From Peptococcaceae bacterium SCADC1_2_3 (GTDB taxonomy: Bacteria > Bacillota > Desulfotomaculia > Desulfotomaculales > Nap2-2B), in assembly GCA_000681355.2 (NCBI GenBank), contig JJNX02000001.1, positions 1 to 64,000 on the forward strand: a stretch of DNA of 64,000 bases, in the 5' to 3' direction. Shown in pieces: positions 7,259 through 16,259 of this stretch (position 1 is the first letter of the stretch; each line of letters opens with the position of its first letter). Position numbers and translations under genes: made by a program. The notes under the pieces were generated by a model that saw only the letters and a list, made by a program, of their open reading frames with translations, was not told the origin of the DNA and did not search any database.

Positions 7259-7287
7259 GGAAGCAAAATGAACGTCCCCTTGCTTCC
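7259..7287 (+). repeat. REP unit upstream of RAYT, copy 3
   Basis: This second 29-nt unit starts four bases after the previous one. It differs from its neighbour at only a few central positions; GGAAGCAA, GAACGTCCCC and GCTTCC are kept. Confidence 0.85.
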
Positions 7288-7454
7288 ACCTTTGCTTCCA
7301 ACGGAATGGCGGGTGCAAAGGGCGTCCCGACCGAATTGCTCGAAGGAAGCCCCTTCCGCAAACAACAGGGAAAAACCCCCAAAGTAGCAGTGGTAGTTCT
7401 GATGAAACCGTGTTATAATTCAAGTAGGATTTTCCTACAAGGAGGTAATTCCAA

Positions 7455-7778
7455 ATGGCCAATCAGATAGCCGTGCGGATAGACAATAAGGGCCGGGTTA
7501 CCCTGCCCAAAAACATACGGCAGGCTTTAGGGGTGGATACGGGCGACACCGTATTCCTCAAGTATGAGCCTGAAGGAAACTTGGTACGGATGAGCCGAGC
7601 CGTAGAAGACCCTATTGCAGTTTTATGGGAGCATGCTGAAAAGGAATACCAGGCGGGGAAAACGAAGGACTTGAGGGATTACGCCCGGGAGCAAGGATTA
7701 ACCGATGTCTTAGAGGTTTTCGGTTCAGAACAAGGGCCATGCCCTAAAAGGGTTGCTACGGGACCTTCGGTCGCTTGA
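7455..7778 (+). CDS. AbrB/MazE/SpoVT-domain antitoxin-like protein
   Basis: This is a 107-residue protein with AAGGAGGTAATT just before the ATG. Residues 1-50 form a swapped-hairpin AbrB domain (IAVRIDNKGRVTLPKNIRQ, then LGVDTGDTVFLKYE). The middle (VEDPIAVLWEHAEKEYQAGKTKDL) is typical of antitoxins that pair with HigB/RelE-type toxins. The last 20 or so residues (from about QGPCPKR) look out of frame: they overlap the remnant of a toxin read in the next frame, so a deletion probably fused the antitoxin to toxin sequence and changed its tail. Confidence 0.8.
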   Translation: MANQIAVRIDNKGRVTLPKNIRQALGVDTGDTVFLKYEPEGNLVRMSRAVEDPIAVLWEHAEKEYQAGKTKDLRDYAREQGLTDVLEVFGSEQGPCPKRVATGPSVA

Positions 7779-7899
7779 GTTTTTCCTGCCAGGAGGAGCC
7801 TGCCGGGCCGTTTATGCAGTTAAGACTGGGGAGCAGGTTTGTCTAGTGATTATTGTTGGCATCACGAAGGCCTTTACGAAAGAGCTGAGCGCATGGTAA
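7741..7899 (+). pseudogene. C-terminal remnant of a RelE/HigB-type toxin
   Basis: In the frame one base off from the AbrB gene there is an open stretch reading ALKGLLRDLRSLEFFLPGG and on through CRAVYAVKTGE to VGITKAFTKELSAW. The pattern of an L-x-E-x-R/L-type strand, R-x-x-Y and a hydrophobic strand ending GxxKxxxK is that of Gp49/HigB-like mRNA interferases. The N-terminal half is missing and there is no start codon with a ribosome binding site. The antitoxin has thus lost a functional partner here. Confidence 0.55.
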
Positions 7900-8114
7900 G
7901 GGCGATTAGGCGACAGGGACTGCTGAAGTGGAAGTGCGCTAAATGTTTCGCCAGGTCAGGAGAAGGAAAACAGGCCAAAGCCACCAGGAAAATGTGGTTG
8001 ATTGAAACCAAGGGCTGGGAAAAAGAAGATACTCTTTTAAAAGACGCCAGAGCAAACAAATGGTGTAAAGATGCCTCAGCTTATTTCAAGTCTTGGTCAT
8101 TGAACACCTGGTAA
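7893..8114 (+). pseudogene. C-terminal remnant of a type III restriction/helicase-like protein
   Basis: The open frame holds KMWLIETKGWEKEDTLLKD and ARANKWCKDASAYF. A stretch of this form (I-E-T-K-G-x-E-D, then K-x-x-R-A-x-x-W-C-x-D-A) is found near the C terminus of type III restriction Res subunits and related helicases. The rest of such a protein, several hundred residues, is absent. I treat it as a fossil; a small functional gene is unlikely because no ribosome binding site precedes the ATG at 7893. Confidence 0.5.
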
Positions 8115-8261
8115 CAGGCTAAAGCATTAGAAATAATAATTTTAATTTTTTGGTTAGAAGTTAGGAAAAAAACTTATTTTGCATGGTTTTTAGGTGCTAA
8201 TTTTTACGCCTGGATACAGTTTTTAGAGACATTTCAGTGATAAAAAGGGGGTGCAAAATCA

Positions 8262-8711
8262 ATGAAAACAAATTCCAAAGGTTATGTTATCACTGCGGAT
8301 GTTTCATCTATTAGGGATATTATTTGTGATGAAGTTTGGCAGATTACCAGGTCCAGTAAGCATATTTCGGGTACTGTATGGGTTCCAGAGCTCGCCCCAA
8401 GTTCTCAATTATTCGAAAAATATCTTAAGGAGTGGAAGGATAATCCGGTAGAAGAGTGGTGGTACCTTTACAAAGATGCATTTAATAAAGAATTAAAATC
8501 AGCTAAAAAACTCGGCGCATTGAAAAAGCTGGGGAGATTAGTGGAATCGGGAAGAATTATTGCCTTGATTTGCTTTTGCAGAGACAGTGATCATTGCCAC
8601 AGGGCTTTAGTAGGAGAACTTCTTAAGCAATGTGGGGTAGAGGTGGAAGAATACGTTAAAAAAAAGAAAACCGAAACTCATACTTACGTTGAACAGTTGA
8701 CTTTGTTTTAA
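8262..8711 (+). CDS. DUF488 family protein (YeaO-like)
   Basis: This 149-residue protein is the first gene of a three-gene cluster; GGGGGTG precedes the ATG. The segment WVPELAPSSQLFEKYLKEW matches the YeaO-like branch of DUF488, in which a similar L-x-E-L-A-P-S segment is followed by an aromatic-rich helix (EEWWYLYKDAFNKEL). The C-terminal part, ICFCRDSDHCHRALVGELL, is the conserved Cys/His patch of DUF488. The biochemical role of the family is not established. The next gene is another, divergent DUF488 member 19 bases downstream. Confidence 0.82.
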   Translation: MKTNSKGYVITADVSSIRDIICDEVWQITRSSKHISGTVWVPELAPSSQLFEKYLKEWKDNPVEEWWYLYKDAFNKELKSAKKLGALKKLGRLVESGRIIALICFCRDSDHCHRALVGELLKQCGVEVEEYVKKKKTETHTYVEQLTLF

Positions 8712-8730
8712 GTAAAGGAGGAAATTTAGT

Positions 8731-9177
8731 TTGACAATTTATACTATCGGTTTCTCTAAAAAAAATTTAAGAGAATTTATTGCCAAATTACAAAACGCAG
8801 GGGTTAAAAAAGTAATAGATGTGCGTCTTAATAATACTTCGCAACTAGCAGGATATGCCAAGAAGGAAGACCTGGAATACATTCTTGATTTGGTGGGTAT
8901 TGGCTACGAACATCACCCAGAACTAGCACCAACAGAAGAATTGTTGAAAGGTTATAAACAGAAAAAGATTCCATGGGATCAATATGAGAGCGAATTCAAC
9001 AAAATATTGCCAAAAAGGCAACCCCTCAAGAGTATTGATTTTGAAAATCAAAATGGCTCTATTTGTTTACTTTGTTCTGAAGATAAACCTGACCGGTGTC
9101 ACAGAAGACTTTTAGCAGAGTATTATAGCAGAAATTTACCAGGGGCAGGAGCAAGGGTAGAAATTAAACATTTGTAA
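8731..9177 (+). CDS. DUF488 family protein (YTIGxS type)
   Basis: The start is TTG 8731 with AAAGGAGG nine bases upstream. The 148-residue product opens with the family signature IYTIGFSKKNLREF and carries LLCSEDKPDRCHRRLLAEYY near the end, where Cys, Glu, Arg, Cys and His are the conserved residues of DUF488. It is a distinct subfamily from its upstream neighbour, so the pair is unlikely to be a recent duplication. The two may form a heteromer; this is inference. The genes on both sides are close enough (19 and 7 bases) for one operon. Confidence 0.85.
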   Translation: MTIYTIGFSKKNLREFIAKLQNAGVKKVIDVRLNNTSQLAGYAKKEDLEYILDLVGIGYEHHPELAPTEELLKGYKQKKIPWDQYESEFNKILPKRQPLKSIDFENQNGSICLLCSEDKPDRCHRRLLAEYYSRNLPGAGARVEIKHL

Positions 9178-9184
9178 AAAGAGA

Positions 9185-9898
9185 ATGGCGGATAAAACAG
9201 ATACTTATTGTTTAATGGATCAATTTCTTTGGGGAGAGGAAGTTAATTTGGAAACAATTAGAATAGTTTGCCTGGCTAATTCGAGGAAATTGGGGGAGCG
9301 TTGTATAGCAGGAGTCGATTTGGAGACAGGAAAGTGGGTGAGACCAGTCAATGAAGGTGGAGCCGAATTGTCCTTAAAAGACATAAATTACGAGGATGGG
9401 TCAACGCCGCAGGTACTAGACATAATAAATATGCCGGTTATAAAACGACAACCGCTTTATTATCAGCCAGAAAATTGGGTTATAAATAGAAAAAATTTTT
9501 GGTCAAAGGTTGGAAGGCTTCCGGTAAGTAAGTTGCAACAATATTGTGAGAATTTACCCTTTATTTTTTATAACTCTAGTGATCGTTTGCCTCAAGATTT
9601 TATTTTGTCAAAAGGAATCGAACAATCTTTAATTTTGGTGGAAGTCGAAGGAATATGTATCGAAAAAAAATTACCCCCATGGAGAGCCAACTCTCAGGTG
9701 CGGGCAAAGTTCAAATATAATGGTATTTTCTACGACTTGGCAGTAACCGATATACAGTGGGAACAGAAATTTTCGGGCCAACAAATAGAGATTGGGGAGT
9801 ATCCTTGTAAAGGACGATTCTTGTTGACTATTGGCCTCGGAAAAGAGTTTAAAGGGGAACATTATAAACTGATAGTTAGTATTATAAAACTTGATTAG
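9185..9898 (+). CDS. Dual OB-fold (DuOB) domain protein
   Basis: This is a 237-residue protein seven bases downstream of the second DUF488 gene. Around residues 24-60 it reads IRIVCLANSRKLGERCIAG and then DLETGKWVRPV, the pattern of the dual OB-containing domain. The C-terminal half (about 150-237) is beta-rich with ILVEVEGICIEKK and FYDLAVTDIQWE, consistent with the second OB fold. An alternative start is the ATG at 9215. OB folds usually bind nucleic acids or nucleotides. Together with the two DUF488 genes it forms a compact operon of unknown role. Confidence 0.7.
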   Translation: MADKTDTYCLMDQFLWGEEVNLETIRIVCLANSRKLGERCIAGVDLETGKWVRPVNEGGAELSLKDINYEDGSTPQVLDIINMPVIKRQPLYYQPENWVINRKNFWSKVGRLPVSKLQQYCENLPFIFYNSSDRLPQDFILSKGIEQSLILVEVEGICIEKKLPPWRANSQVRAKFKYNGIFYDLAVTDIQWEQKFSGQQIEIGEYPCKGRFLLTIGLGKEFKGEHYKLIVSIIKLD

Positions 9899-9911
9899 AG
9901 TAGACTAAAAT

Positions 9912-9952
9912 GTTGGGTCAATGATAAATAAAAAAGGTGTTTTTGACCCAAC
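9912..9952. repeat. Inverted repeat after the DUF488-DuOB operon
   Basis: GTTGGGTCAA (9912-9921) and TTGACCCAAC (9943-9952) are perfect 10-bp arms around a 21-base loop. There is no T-run after it, so it is a weak terminator candidate or an operator. It lies 14 bases after the operon's last stop codon. Confidence 0.6.
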
Positions 9953-10068
9953 TATGGAAATACGCTAATATAGAAAAAGTTATAAAATTACCTAAGTTAG
10001 AGATGGTTTTACGATGGAAAAAGCAATTAATCCTATGAATTAGCAAAGTTAAAGGAGATGTTAACTTC

Positions 10069-10374
10069 ATGGCACGTAAAAAGAAAAGTGCAATTAACCA
10101 AACCAGAGGTATCCTGTACGGACTGGGTAAATTTTTAGGCGATGTTTTATCAGTACAAAAGGGTACGGTAGGCAAGCGTGTAGCCAGAAGAGCAGCAGGT
10201 AAGGTGTCAGGCAGGTTATTGGGGAAGTTGTTTAAGTTAAGGATAGAAAAAATGTCAGAGCGATTTAAACCAACTGCACACTCCATTTTTACTTTCCATA
10301 AAATTACCCCCCTGCATCTGCATTTTCCCATCTTAGGTGGGCGAGGCAGGTGTTTAACTTTCTTCTTTCTTTAA
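10069..10374 (+). CDS. Small basic protein with an abnormal C-terminal extension
   Basis: AAAGGAGATG lies 12 bases before the ATG. The first 56 or so residues are strongly basic (start MARKKKSAINQTRG; later VGKRVARRAAGKVSGRLLG) and resemble short conserved hypothetical proteins of Firmicutes that end near GKLFK. Here the frame runs on for another 45 residues of low-quality sequence, through a 27-nt repeat (10311-10337), and overlaps the 3' end of the convergent cimA gene by 21 bases. I infer that the original stop was lost. Nucleic-acid binding is plausible from charge alone. Confidence 0.6.
   Translation: MARKKKSAINQTRGILYGLGKFLGDVLSVQKGTVGKRVARRAAGKVSGRLLGKLFKLRIEKMSERFKPTAHSIFTFHKITPLHLHFPILGGRGRCLTFFFL
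10311..10337. repeat. 27-nt repeat, copy 2 of 2
   Basis: It matches 6349-6375 at 26 of 27 positions. Here it lies inside the extended 3' part of the small basic gene, which supports the view that this part is not native coding sequence. Confidence 0.7.
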
Positions 10375-11925
10375 TAATCCGTATGCAATGCTGTCTACCA
10401 GGGCTTGCCAACTAGCTTCAATAATGTTAGGCGAAACTCCCACTGTTCCCCAGGAACGTTGACCGTCGCCGGTTTCAATAAGCACCCTTACCATCGCGCC
10501 GGTTCCGTCTTTTTCATCCAGCACCCGTACTTTGTAATCAGTAAGGTGCATTTTTTTAATTTCCGGGTAAGCTTCTTCTATAGCTTTACGCAGGGCATTA
10601 TCTAAAGCGTTTACCGGCCCGTTTCCTTCGGCCGCGGTGTGAACGGTGTGGTTATTAATAGTAATTTTAATGGTAGCCTCAGAATAAACGGTCCCATTTT
10701 CTCTTTTTTCAATTATGACGCGTAAATTTTCTAACTTAAACCGTTCCTTATGGCCCTGGTAAATTTTGCGTAAACGTAATTCCAGGGAGCCTTCTGCTCC
10801 TTCAAACTGGTAACCCTGGTGCTCTAATTCTTTAATCTCTTTTAAAATTGTGCGGTTTTCTTCTCCTGTTACGGGAGGAATAAAATTAAATTCTTTATAT
10901 TTATATAAAAGATTTGAAGTTCCGCTAAGTTCTGAAACCAAAATCCGCCGCTGGTTGCCTACTATTGCCGGGTCAATATGTTCGTAAGTACTTGCCTCTT
11001 TTAAGATGGCGCTGGCGTGAACACCTCCTTTGTGGGCAAAGGCGCTTGACCCCACGTAAGGCTGGGAGGACAGCGGATGCATGTTGGCCAGTTCACTAAC
11101 GTAACGGGCCAGTTCGGTCAGCCGGACCAGGTTGTTAAAAGGAATGGTAATAACCTTGCATTTTAAAGTTAAATTAGGAATAACAGAACAAAGGTTGGTA
11201 TTGCCGCAGCGTTCCCCGTAGCCATTAATTGTGCCCTGAACCTGACTTGCGCCGGCCTGGACAGCGGCTACGGTATTGGCTACCGCTAATTCCCCGTCGT
11301 TATGGCAGTGAATACCCAGAGGAAGGTTTATCTCTTTCTTCACCTGGTCAATTATAGGCCCCATTTCATGAGGCAAACTCCCGCCGTTAGTATCACATAG
11401 CACAATCACTTTTGCGCCTCCCTCCCGGGCTGCTTTTAAAGTAGCCAGGGCGTATTCGGGATTTGCTTTAAAGCCATCAAAGAAATGCTCGGCGTCGTAA
11501 AAAACAGCTAACCCATTTTGACTTAAATAAGCAACAGATTGCTTAACCATGTTTAAATTTTCGGACAAAGAGGTAGCCAGGGCCCGGGTAACGTGAAAAT
11601 CCCACGATTTTCCCACTATGGCAGCGGTAGACACTTTTGCCTCCAGAATACTCCGGATGTTTTTGTCTTCCGCGGCCTCCATACCAGGTTTTCGGGTACG
11701 CCCAAAAGCTACAATTTTTGTATTTACCAGGCGGTGCTCCTGTATGCGCTTAAAGTAAGTAATGTCTTTGGGATTAGAGCCTGGCCAGCCGCCCTCGACA
11801 TAATGAAAACCTAATTTATCCAGTTTTAAAGTTATTTTTATTTTATCTTCAACCGAGAAGGAGATGCCTTCTCCTTGCGTCCCATCGCGTAACGTGGTGT
11901 CGTAAATTTCTACCGTAGTCAACAT
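10354..11925 (-). CDS. cimA: (R)-citramalate synthase
   Basis: This 523-residue protein of the isopropylmalate/homocitrate/citramalate synthase family condenses acetyl-CoA and pyruvate to citramalate, the first step of the threonine-independent isoleucine route. The start MLTTVEIYDTTLRDGTQ holds the catalytic R and D, GIHCHNDGELAVAN the metal-binding histidines, and VQGTINGYGERCGN the second signature. The C-terminal 130 residues form a LeuA-type allosteric domain (RVLIETGDGQRSWGTVGVS), so feedback by isoleucine is likely. The length matches CimA (about 520) rather than LeuA. It is a single gene here; other branched-chain genes are not in the window. Confidence 0.92.
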   Translation of the reverse strand: MLTTVEIYDTTLRDGTQGEGISFSVEDKIKITLKLDKLGFHYVEGGWPGSNPKDITYFKRIQEHRLVNTKIVAFGRTRKPGMEAAEDKNIRSILEAKVSTAAIVGKSWDFHVTRALATSLSENLNMVKQSVAYLSQNGLAVFYDAEHFFDGFKANPEYALATLKAAREGGAKVIVLCDTNGGSLPHEMGPIIDQVKKEINLPLGIHCHNDGELAVANTVAAVQAGASQVQGTINGYGERCGNTNLCSVIPNLTLKCKVITIPFNNLVRLTELARYVSELANMHPLSSQPYVGSSAFAHKGGVHASAILKEASTYEHIDPAIVGNQRRILVSELSGTSNLLYKYKEFNFIPPVTGEENRTILKEIKELEHQGYQFEGAEGSLELRLRKIYQGHKERFKLENLRVIIEKRENGTVYSEATIKITINNHTVHTAAEGNGPVNALDNALRKAIEEAYPEIKKMHLTDYKVRVLDEKDGTGAMVRVLIETGDGQRSWGTVGVSPNIIEASWQALVDSIAYGLLKKEES

Positions 11926-12005
11926 TTTCGCTCCCTCAAATGCTTCATAAAGTCTAATTTAATCTAAGATAGTTTAACTTCTTAATCCTCTTACTACGTT
12001 ATTTT

Positions 12006-12575
12006 TTATTCTTTTGATATTTGAACTTCTAACTCATGTTTTAAAGGATTTAATTTTTCCTCGTACGACTGCTTTAAAAAAGCCAGGTCTTGTTGCCATT
12101 CATCTTTTGCCGCGGGATTAATTTCTATAATTGCCTCTCCGGAAATTTTAAGGGCTGTTAACCTTTTTCTTCCTTCTATTGCTAACTCCTCTTTTTTCTT
12201 TTGGTTTATTTGGTCGTACTGTTCAAAAAGGGCCTTTATTTTTTCAATTATTTCTTTAAAGGCTGTCTGTTCCTCAAAGATTACGGAAAGGGCTTGCTTG
12301 ACAGCCGTTAATCTTTTTTGGTTACCTGTTTCAATGGCCTGGATAAGTTTTATGGCCATGGCCTGTTTAACTACTTCTTTTTCCTTACCAAAGTATCTTT
12401 TTAGTTCATGTTCTAATTGACGCGGGTCAGCTTGCTCTAAATATCTAACCGCTAAATTACTTCCAATCATTGAGCATTTTTCAACGTTATATTTGTCTAT
12501 CTGGTCTTTAGGTAATTCCTTAATATTTTGGGCTTTTTCCATGGCTATTTCCCAGGCTTTTTTTATTTCGTCCAT
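12006..12575 (-). CDS. Conserved hypothetical helical protein
   Basis: This 189-residue protein is predicted to be almost entirely helical, with heptad-like stretches at about 85-125 (AVKQALSVIFEEQTAFKEII) and 150-185. It has no signal peptide, membrane segment or cysteine cluster; a single Cys lies near residue 34. GGAGAAAAA precedes the ATG. The sequence resembles hypothetical proteins of thermophilic Clostridia, and I cannot assign a function. It is flanked by cimA and a divergent beta-lactamase-fold gene. Confidence 0.6.
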   Translation of the reverse strand: MDEIKKAWEIAMEKAQNIKELPKDQIDKYNVEKCSMIGSNLAVRYLEQADPRQLEHELKRYFGKEKEVVKQAMAIKLIQAIETGNQKRLTAVKQALSVIFEEQTAFKEIIEKIKALFEQYDQINQKKKEELAIEGRKRLTALKISGEAIIEINPAAKDEWQQDLAFLKQSYEEKLNPLKHELEVQISKE

Positions 12576-12683
12576 ATTTTTTCTCCTTAACGCTATACTT
12601 TTTGTTTACTTCCTTATATAATAACTTATAATTTTTCTAAAAAAAATGTTTTTTAAAGAAATTTTTTAAGAGGAGGACTTATT

Positions 12684-13415
12684 ATGTTTCATGAAAATGC
12701 TGATTACCAATCGGTAAAAGTACTTGAAAATCTATACGGCTACCTTTGGCAAGGTATAGGCAATAACTGCAATACTTATCTTTTTGCCCATCTTCTTGAA
12801 GGAAAATGTCCCCACGTGCTCATTGATCCAGGACATATTTCCAATGAATTTGGTAGTCCGTGTTTTGACCAGCTTTTGGTCGCCTTGCAAAAAGACGGGT
12901 TTGATGCTGCCTCCATTGGTTTAATTATAAACACCCATGCTCACCCGGATCACTGTGAAGCAAACCAGGCCTTAAAACAAAAAAATGGGGAAGTGCTTAT
13001 CGCCCTTTCCCAAATAGAAGATGAGTTTCGTAAAACAGTGGGTGAAAAATTATATGCTCTGCTAGGAATGACCGCTCCAGTCTTTGAGCCACTTTTGCTT
13101 TTAAGGGAAGGCCAGTTAAATTTGGGCGAAATTTCTTTACGTTTAATTCACACCCCCGGCCACTCACCAGGTTCTATATCTATGTATTGGGAGGAGAAGA
13201 AAGTCCTGATTACCGGCGATGTTCTATTTGTAGGCAGTATTGGCCGTACAGACTTTCCCAGCGGGGACATATCTCTTTTAGAGCAAAGCATCAACAAACT
13301 GGCCTCCTTAGAAATTGATTACTTGCTTACCGGCCACGCCACAGAATACGGGAGCATTTTAACTGATCAGGATAAAATTAAACGTAATTTTCAAATGGTC
13401 CGGTTATTTTTTTAA
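12684..13415 (+). CDS. Metallo-beta-lactamase-fold hydrolase
   Basis: AAGAGGAGGAC precedes the ATG. The 243-residue protein has the core motif NTHAHPDHCEANQ (HxHxDH, around residues 92-97), a later IHTPGHSPGSIS with the next metal ligand, and TGDVLFVGSIGRTDFP with the bridging aspartate. The GSIGRTDFP segment is typical of the glyoxalase-II/persulfide-dioxygenase-like branch, which hydrolyses thioesters. The exact substrate cannot be set. It points towards the convergent hypothetical gene at 13424-14059. Confidence 0.87.
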   Translation: MFHENADYQSVKVLENLYGYLWQGIGNNCNTYLFAHLLEGKCPHVLIDPGHISNEFGSPCFDQLLVALQKDGFDAASIGLIINTHAHPDHCEANQALKQKNGEVLIALSQIEDEFRKTVGEKLYALLGMTAPVFEPLLLLREGQLNLGEISLRLIHTPGHSPGSISMYWEEKKVLITGDVLFVGSIGRTDFPSGDISLLEQSINKLASLEIDYLLTGHATEYGSILTDQDKIKRNFQMVRLFF

Positions 13416-13423
13416 AGTTATTT

Positions 13424-14059
13424 TCATTTTGGCGCGGTTTCCTTGGCCATTCTTTCCTGCAATTTTTCTCTTTGCCAGCGGTGAATATCGTCTAAAGCAG
13501 GTGGGGCAACGTAAAATACCTGAATTGAAGCAGGAAATTGCACGGCGTGTTCTTCACGGATAAACAAAGCCCCTACCTCGCTTTCTTTTAAAGTTGCGTC
13601 AATTTGTTGGGCCATAAAGTTATATCTTTTTTGACCGGCCTCCTGATAAAATTCGGTAACTTTTTGAAACACTTTTTCCGTCATAATTACCTGCAAACAA
13701 TTGCCCCAATCAACAAATTCATAAAATAAATTAACATCCTCGGTGGTCTGGATTTCTGCCCCCTTATCATACTTGCTTTTGATAAGCTGGTAGCCTTTTT
13801 CATTTAACTCTTTGATTATATTTAAGCCTTCTTCGCCATTATGTAAATTGGTTTCACAATAAATCTTATTTATTATCCCAATTTTTAGCTCTAGTTTATT
13901 TATCTGTTCTGCTACTTGTTGCCAGTAATGCTCAATTAATTTTAAATAATCCTGGGGGAAATTATCCCTGGCGTAAAATAAAGGCACCAAAAATAATTTC
14001 CTCCCTTTTTTAAATTCTTCTACGTTGGGTTTTTCAATTTTGCCCAGTATTTCCGACAT
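13424..14059 (-). CDS. Conserved hypothetical protein
   Basis: This 211-residue protein, four bases downstream of the cupin gene on the same strand, is probably translated from the same mRNA. It is mostly alpha-helical with strong amphipathic stretches, no cysteine cluster and no membrane segment. The N-terminal KGRKLFLVPLFYARDNFPQD is the most distinctive region. Similar proteins occur as unannotated genes in anaerobic Firmicutes; I do not recognise a domain. The context gives no firm clue. Confidence 0.55.
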   Translation of the reverse strand: MSEILGKIEKPNVEEFKKGRKLFLVPLFYARDNFPQDYLKLIEHYWQQVAEQINKLELKIGIINKIYCETNLHNGEEGLNIIKELNEKGYQLIKSKYDKGAEIQTTEDVNLFYEFVDWGNCLQVIMTEKVFQKVTEFYQEAGQKRYNFMAQQIDATLKESEVGALFIREEHAVQFPASIQVFYVAPPALDDIHRWQREKLQERMAKETAPK

Positions 14060-14062
14060 ATT

Positions 14063-14452
14063 TTATTCCTCACTAATCCCTTCGTAAAAACCAATAAGCT
14101 TTCCTTCTTCAGTGTAAGGAGTCATTGTTGTCGGTGGTGTATTAACGGTAAGGTAAACGGCATTTCCCTCTCCAATATTTTCTATGGCGTGAGGGGTGGT
14201 GGATTTATGCCACAGAATATCCCCTTCTTCTAGTTCATATTCTTTATCACCAACGCTGCATTTAACTTTGCCTTTTAACATAATACGCAATTCTTCCCCT
14301 TCATGAGCGTAAAATCCCGTCCCATTTCCAGGTTCAAATTCTACTTCTACTCCAATTAATTTATTAGACCTTGCCACCACCCGATATGTTTTACCTTCAA
14401 TCTTTCTTTCTTCCTGGTACTTGCCTTTTTTTCTTAAAATTGCCTCCTCCAT
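14063..14452 (-). CDS. Single-domain cupin protein
   Basis: This 129-residue protein has a typical small beta-barrel cupin. The first motif reads GTGFYAHEGEELRIMLKGK, and the second GDILWHKSTTPHAIENIG carries the later His. The first cupin motif keeps a His and two Glu, so metal binding is likely. Such proteins act as small dioxygenases, isomerases or ligand-binding sensors; the substrate is unknown. It is followed by the hypothetical gene at 13424-14059 with a gap of three bases, so the two form an operon. Confidence 0.85.
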   Translation of the reverse strand: MEEAILRKKGKYQEERKIEGKTYRVVARSNKLIGVEVEFEPGNGTGFYAHEGEELRIMLKGKVKCSVGDKEYELEEGDILWHKSTTPHAIENIGEGNAVYLTVNTPPTTMTPYTEEGKLIGFYEGISEE

Positions 14453-14553
14453 TATTGTTATCTCCCTTTCTTATTTTTTACTGCAATATTAATTTAGTTT
14501 ACTTTACCATAAAAGTCAATCATAAATCAGGATATATTTAATATGGAGGTTTC

Positions 14554-15603
<1,050 letters not shown>

Positions 15604-15731
15604 TCACTCTCCTTTAAGTAAAATTAAATAAAATCTTTATAAACAGTATATTTGGCCTATGAAATAATGTTATAATTAAGGTATCCATTTTTTTATTGAA
15701 TATTAGTTATAGAAAAGAGGAACGCAGGGCT

Positions 15732-16259
15732 ATGAATGCTTTAATGGTTATTGACCTGCTTAAAGATTTTCTTGAACCCCAAGGTGCCTTATACTGCGGG
15801 GAGGCAGCCCGTCAAATTATTCCTTTTGTCACCGCAAAAGTAACGGAATTCAGACAAAAGGAGCAGCCCGTTATTTTTATTATGGACGCGCACCAGAAGG
15901 ATGACCTGGAATTTAACCGTTTTCCGGTCCACTGTCTTGCGGGTAGTTGGGGGGCGGAGCTAATTGATGATCTGGCTGACCAGGCCGAAGAATACGCCCT
16001 GGCTAAAAAAATTTTTAAGCAACGCTACAGTGGTTTTTACGGCACTCCCCTGGCGGAAAATTTAAGAGAACTTGCTCCTGAAGAAGTGCAGGTGGTGGGT
16101 GTTTGCACAAATATTTGTGTTCTTTATACCGTAGAAGAATTGTGCAACCGTGATTATAAAGTTGTCGTTTACCGGCAGGGGGTGGCCAGTTTTGACCTCC
16201 AAGCGCATAATTGGGCTCTGGCCCAAATGGAATCTGTTTTAGGAACAAATGTCTTGTAA
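15732..16259 (+). CDS. Isochorismatase-family cysteine hydrolase
   Basis: ATG 15732 is preferred over the in-frame ATG at 15696 because GAGGA lies just upstream. The 175-residue product has the family start ALMVIDLLKDFLEP with the catalytic Asp, a Lys in IFKQRYSGFYGT, and VVGVCTNICVLYTVEE with the nucleophilic cysteine. The length and the GFYGTPL segment fit nicotinamidase-like or related amidohydrolases. Which amide or ester is used is not determined. The following PHP gene overlaps its stop codon. Confidence 0.86.
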   Translation: MNALMVIDLLKDFLEPQGALYCGEAARQIIPFVTAKVTEFRQKEQPVIFIMDAHQKDDLEFNRFPVHCLAGSWGAELIDDLADQAEEYALAKKIFKQRYSGFYGTPLAENLRELAPEEVQVVGVCTNICVLYTVEELCNRDYKVVVYRQGVASFDLQAHNWALAQMESVLGTNVL

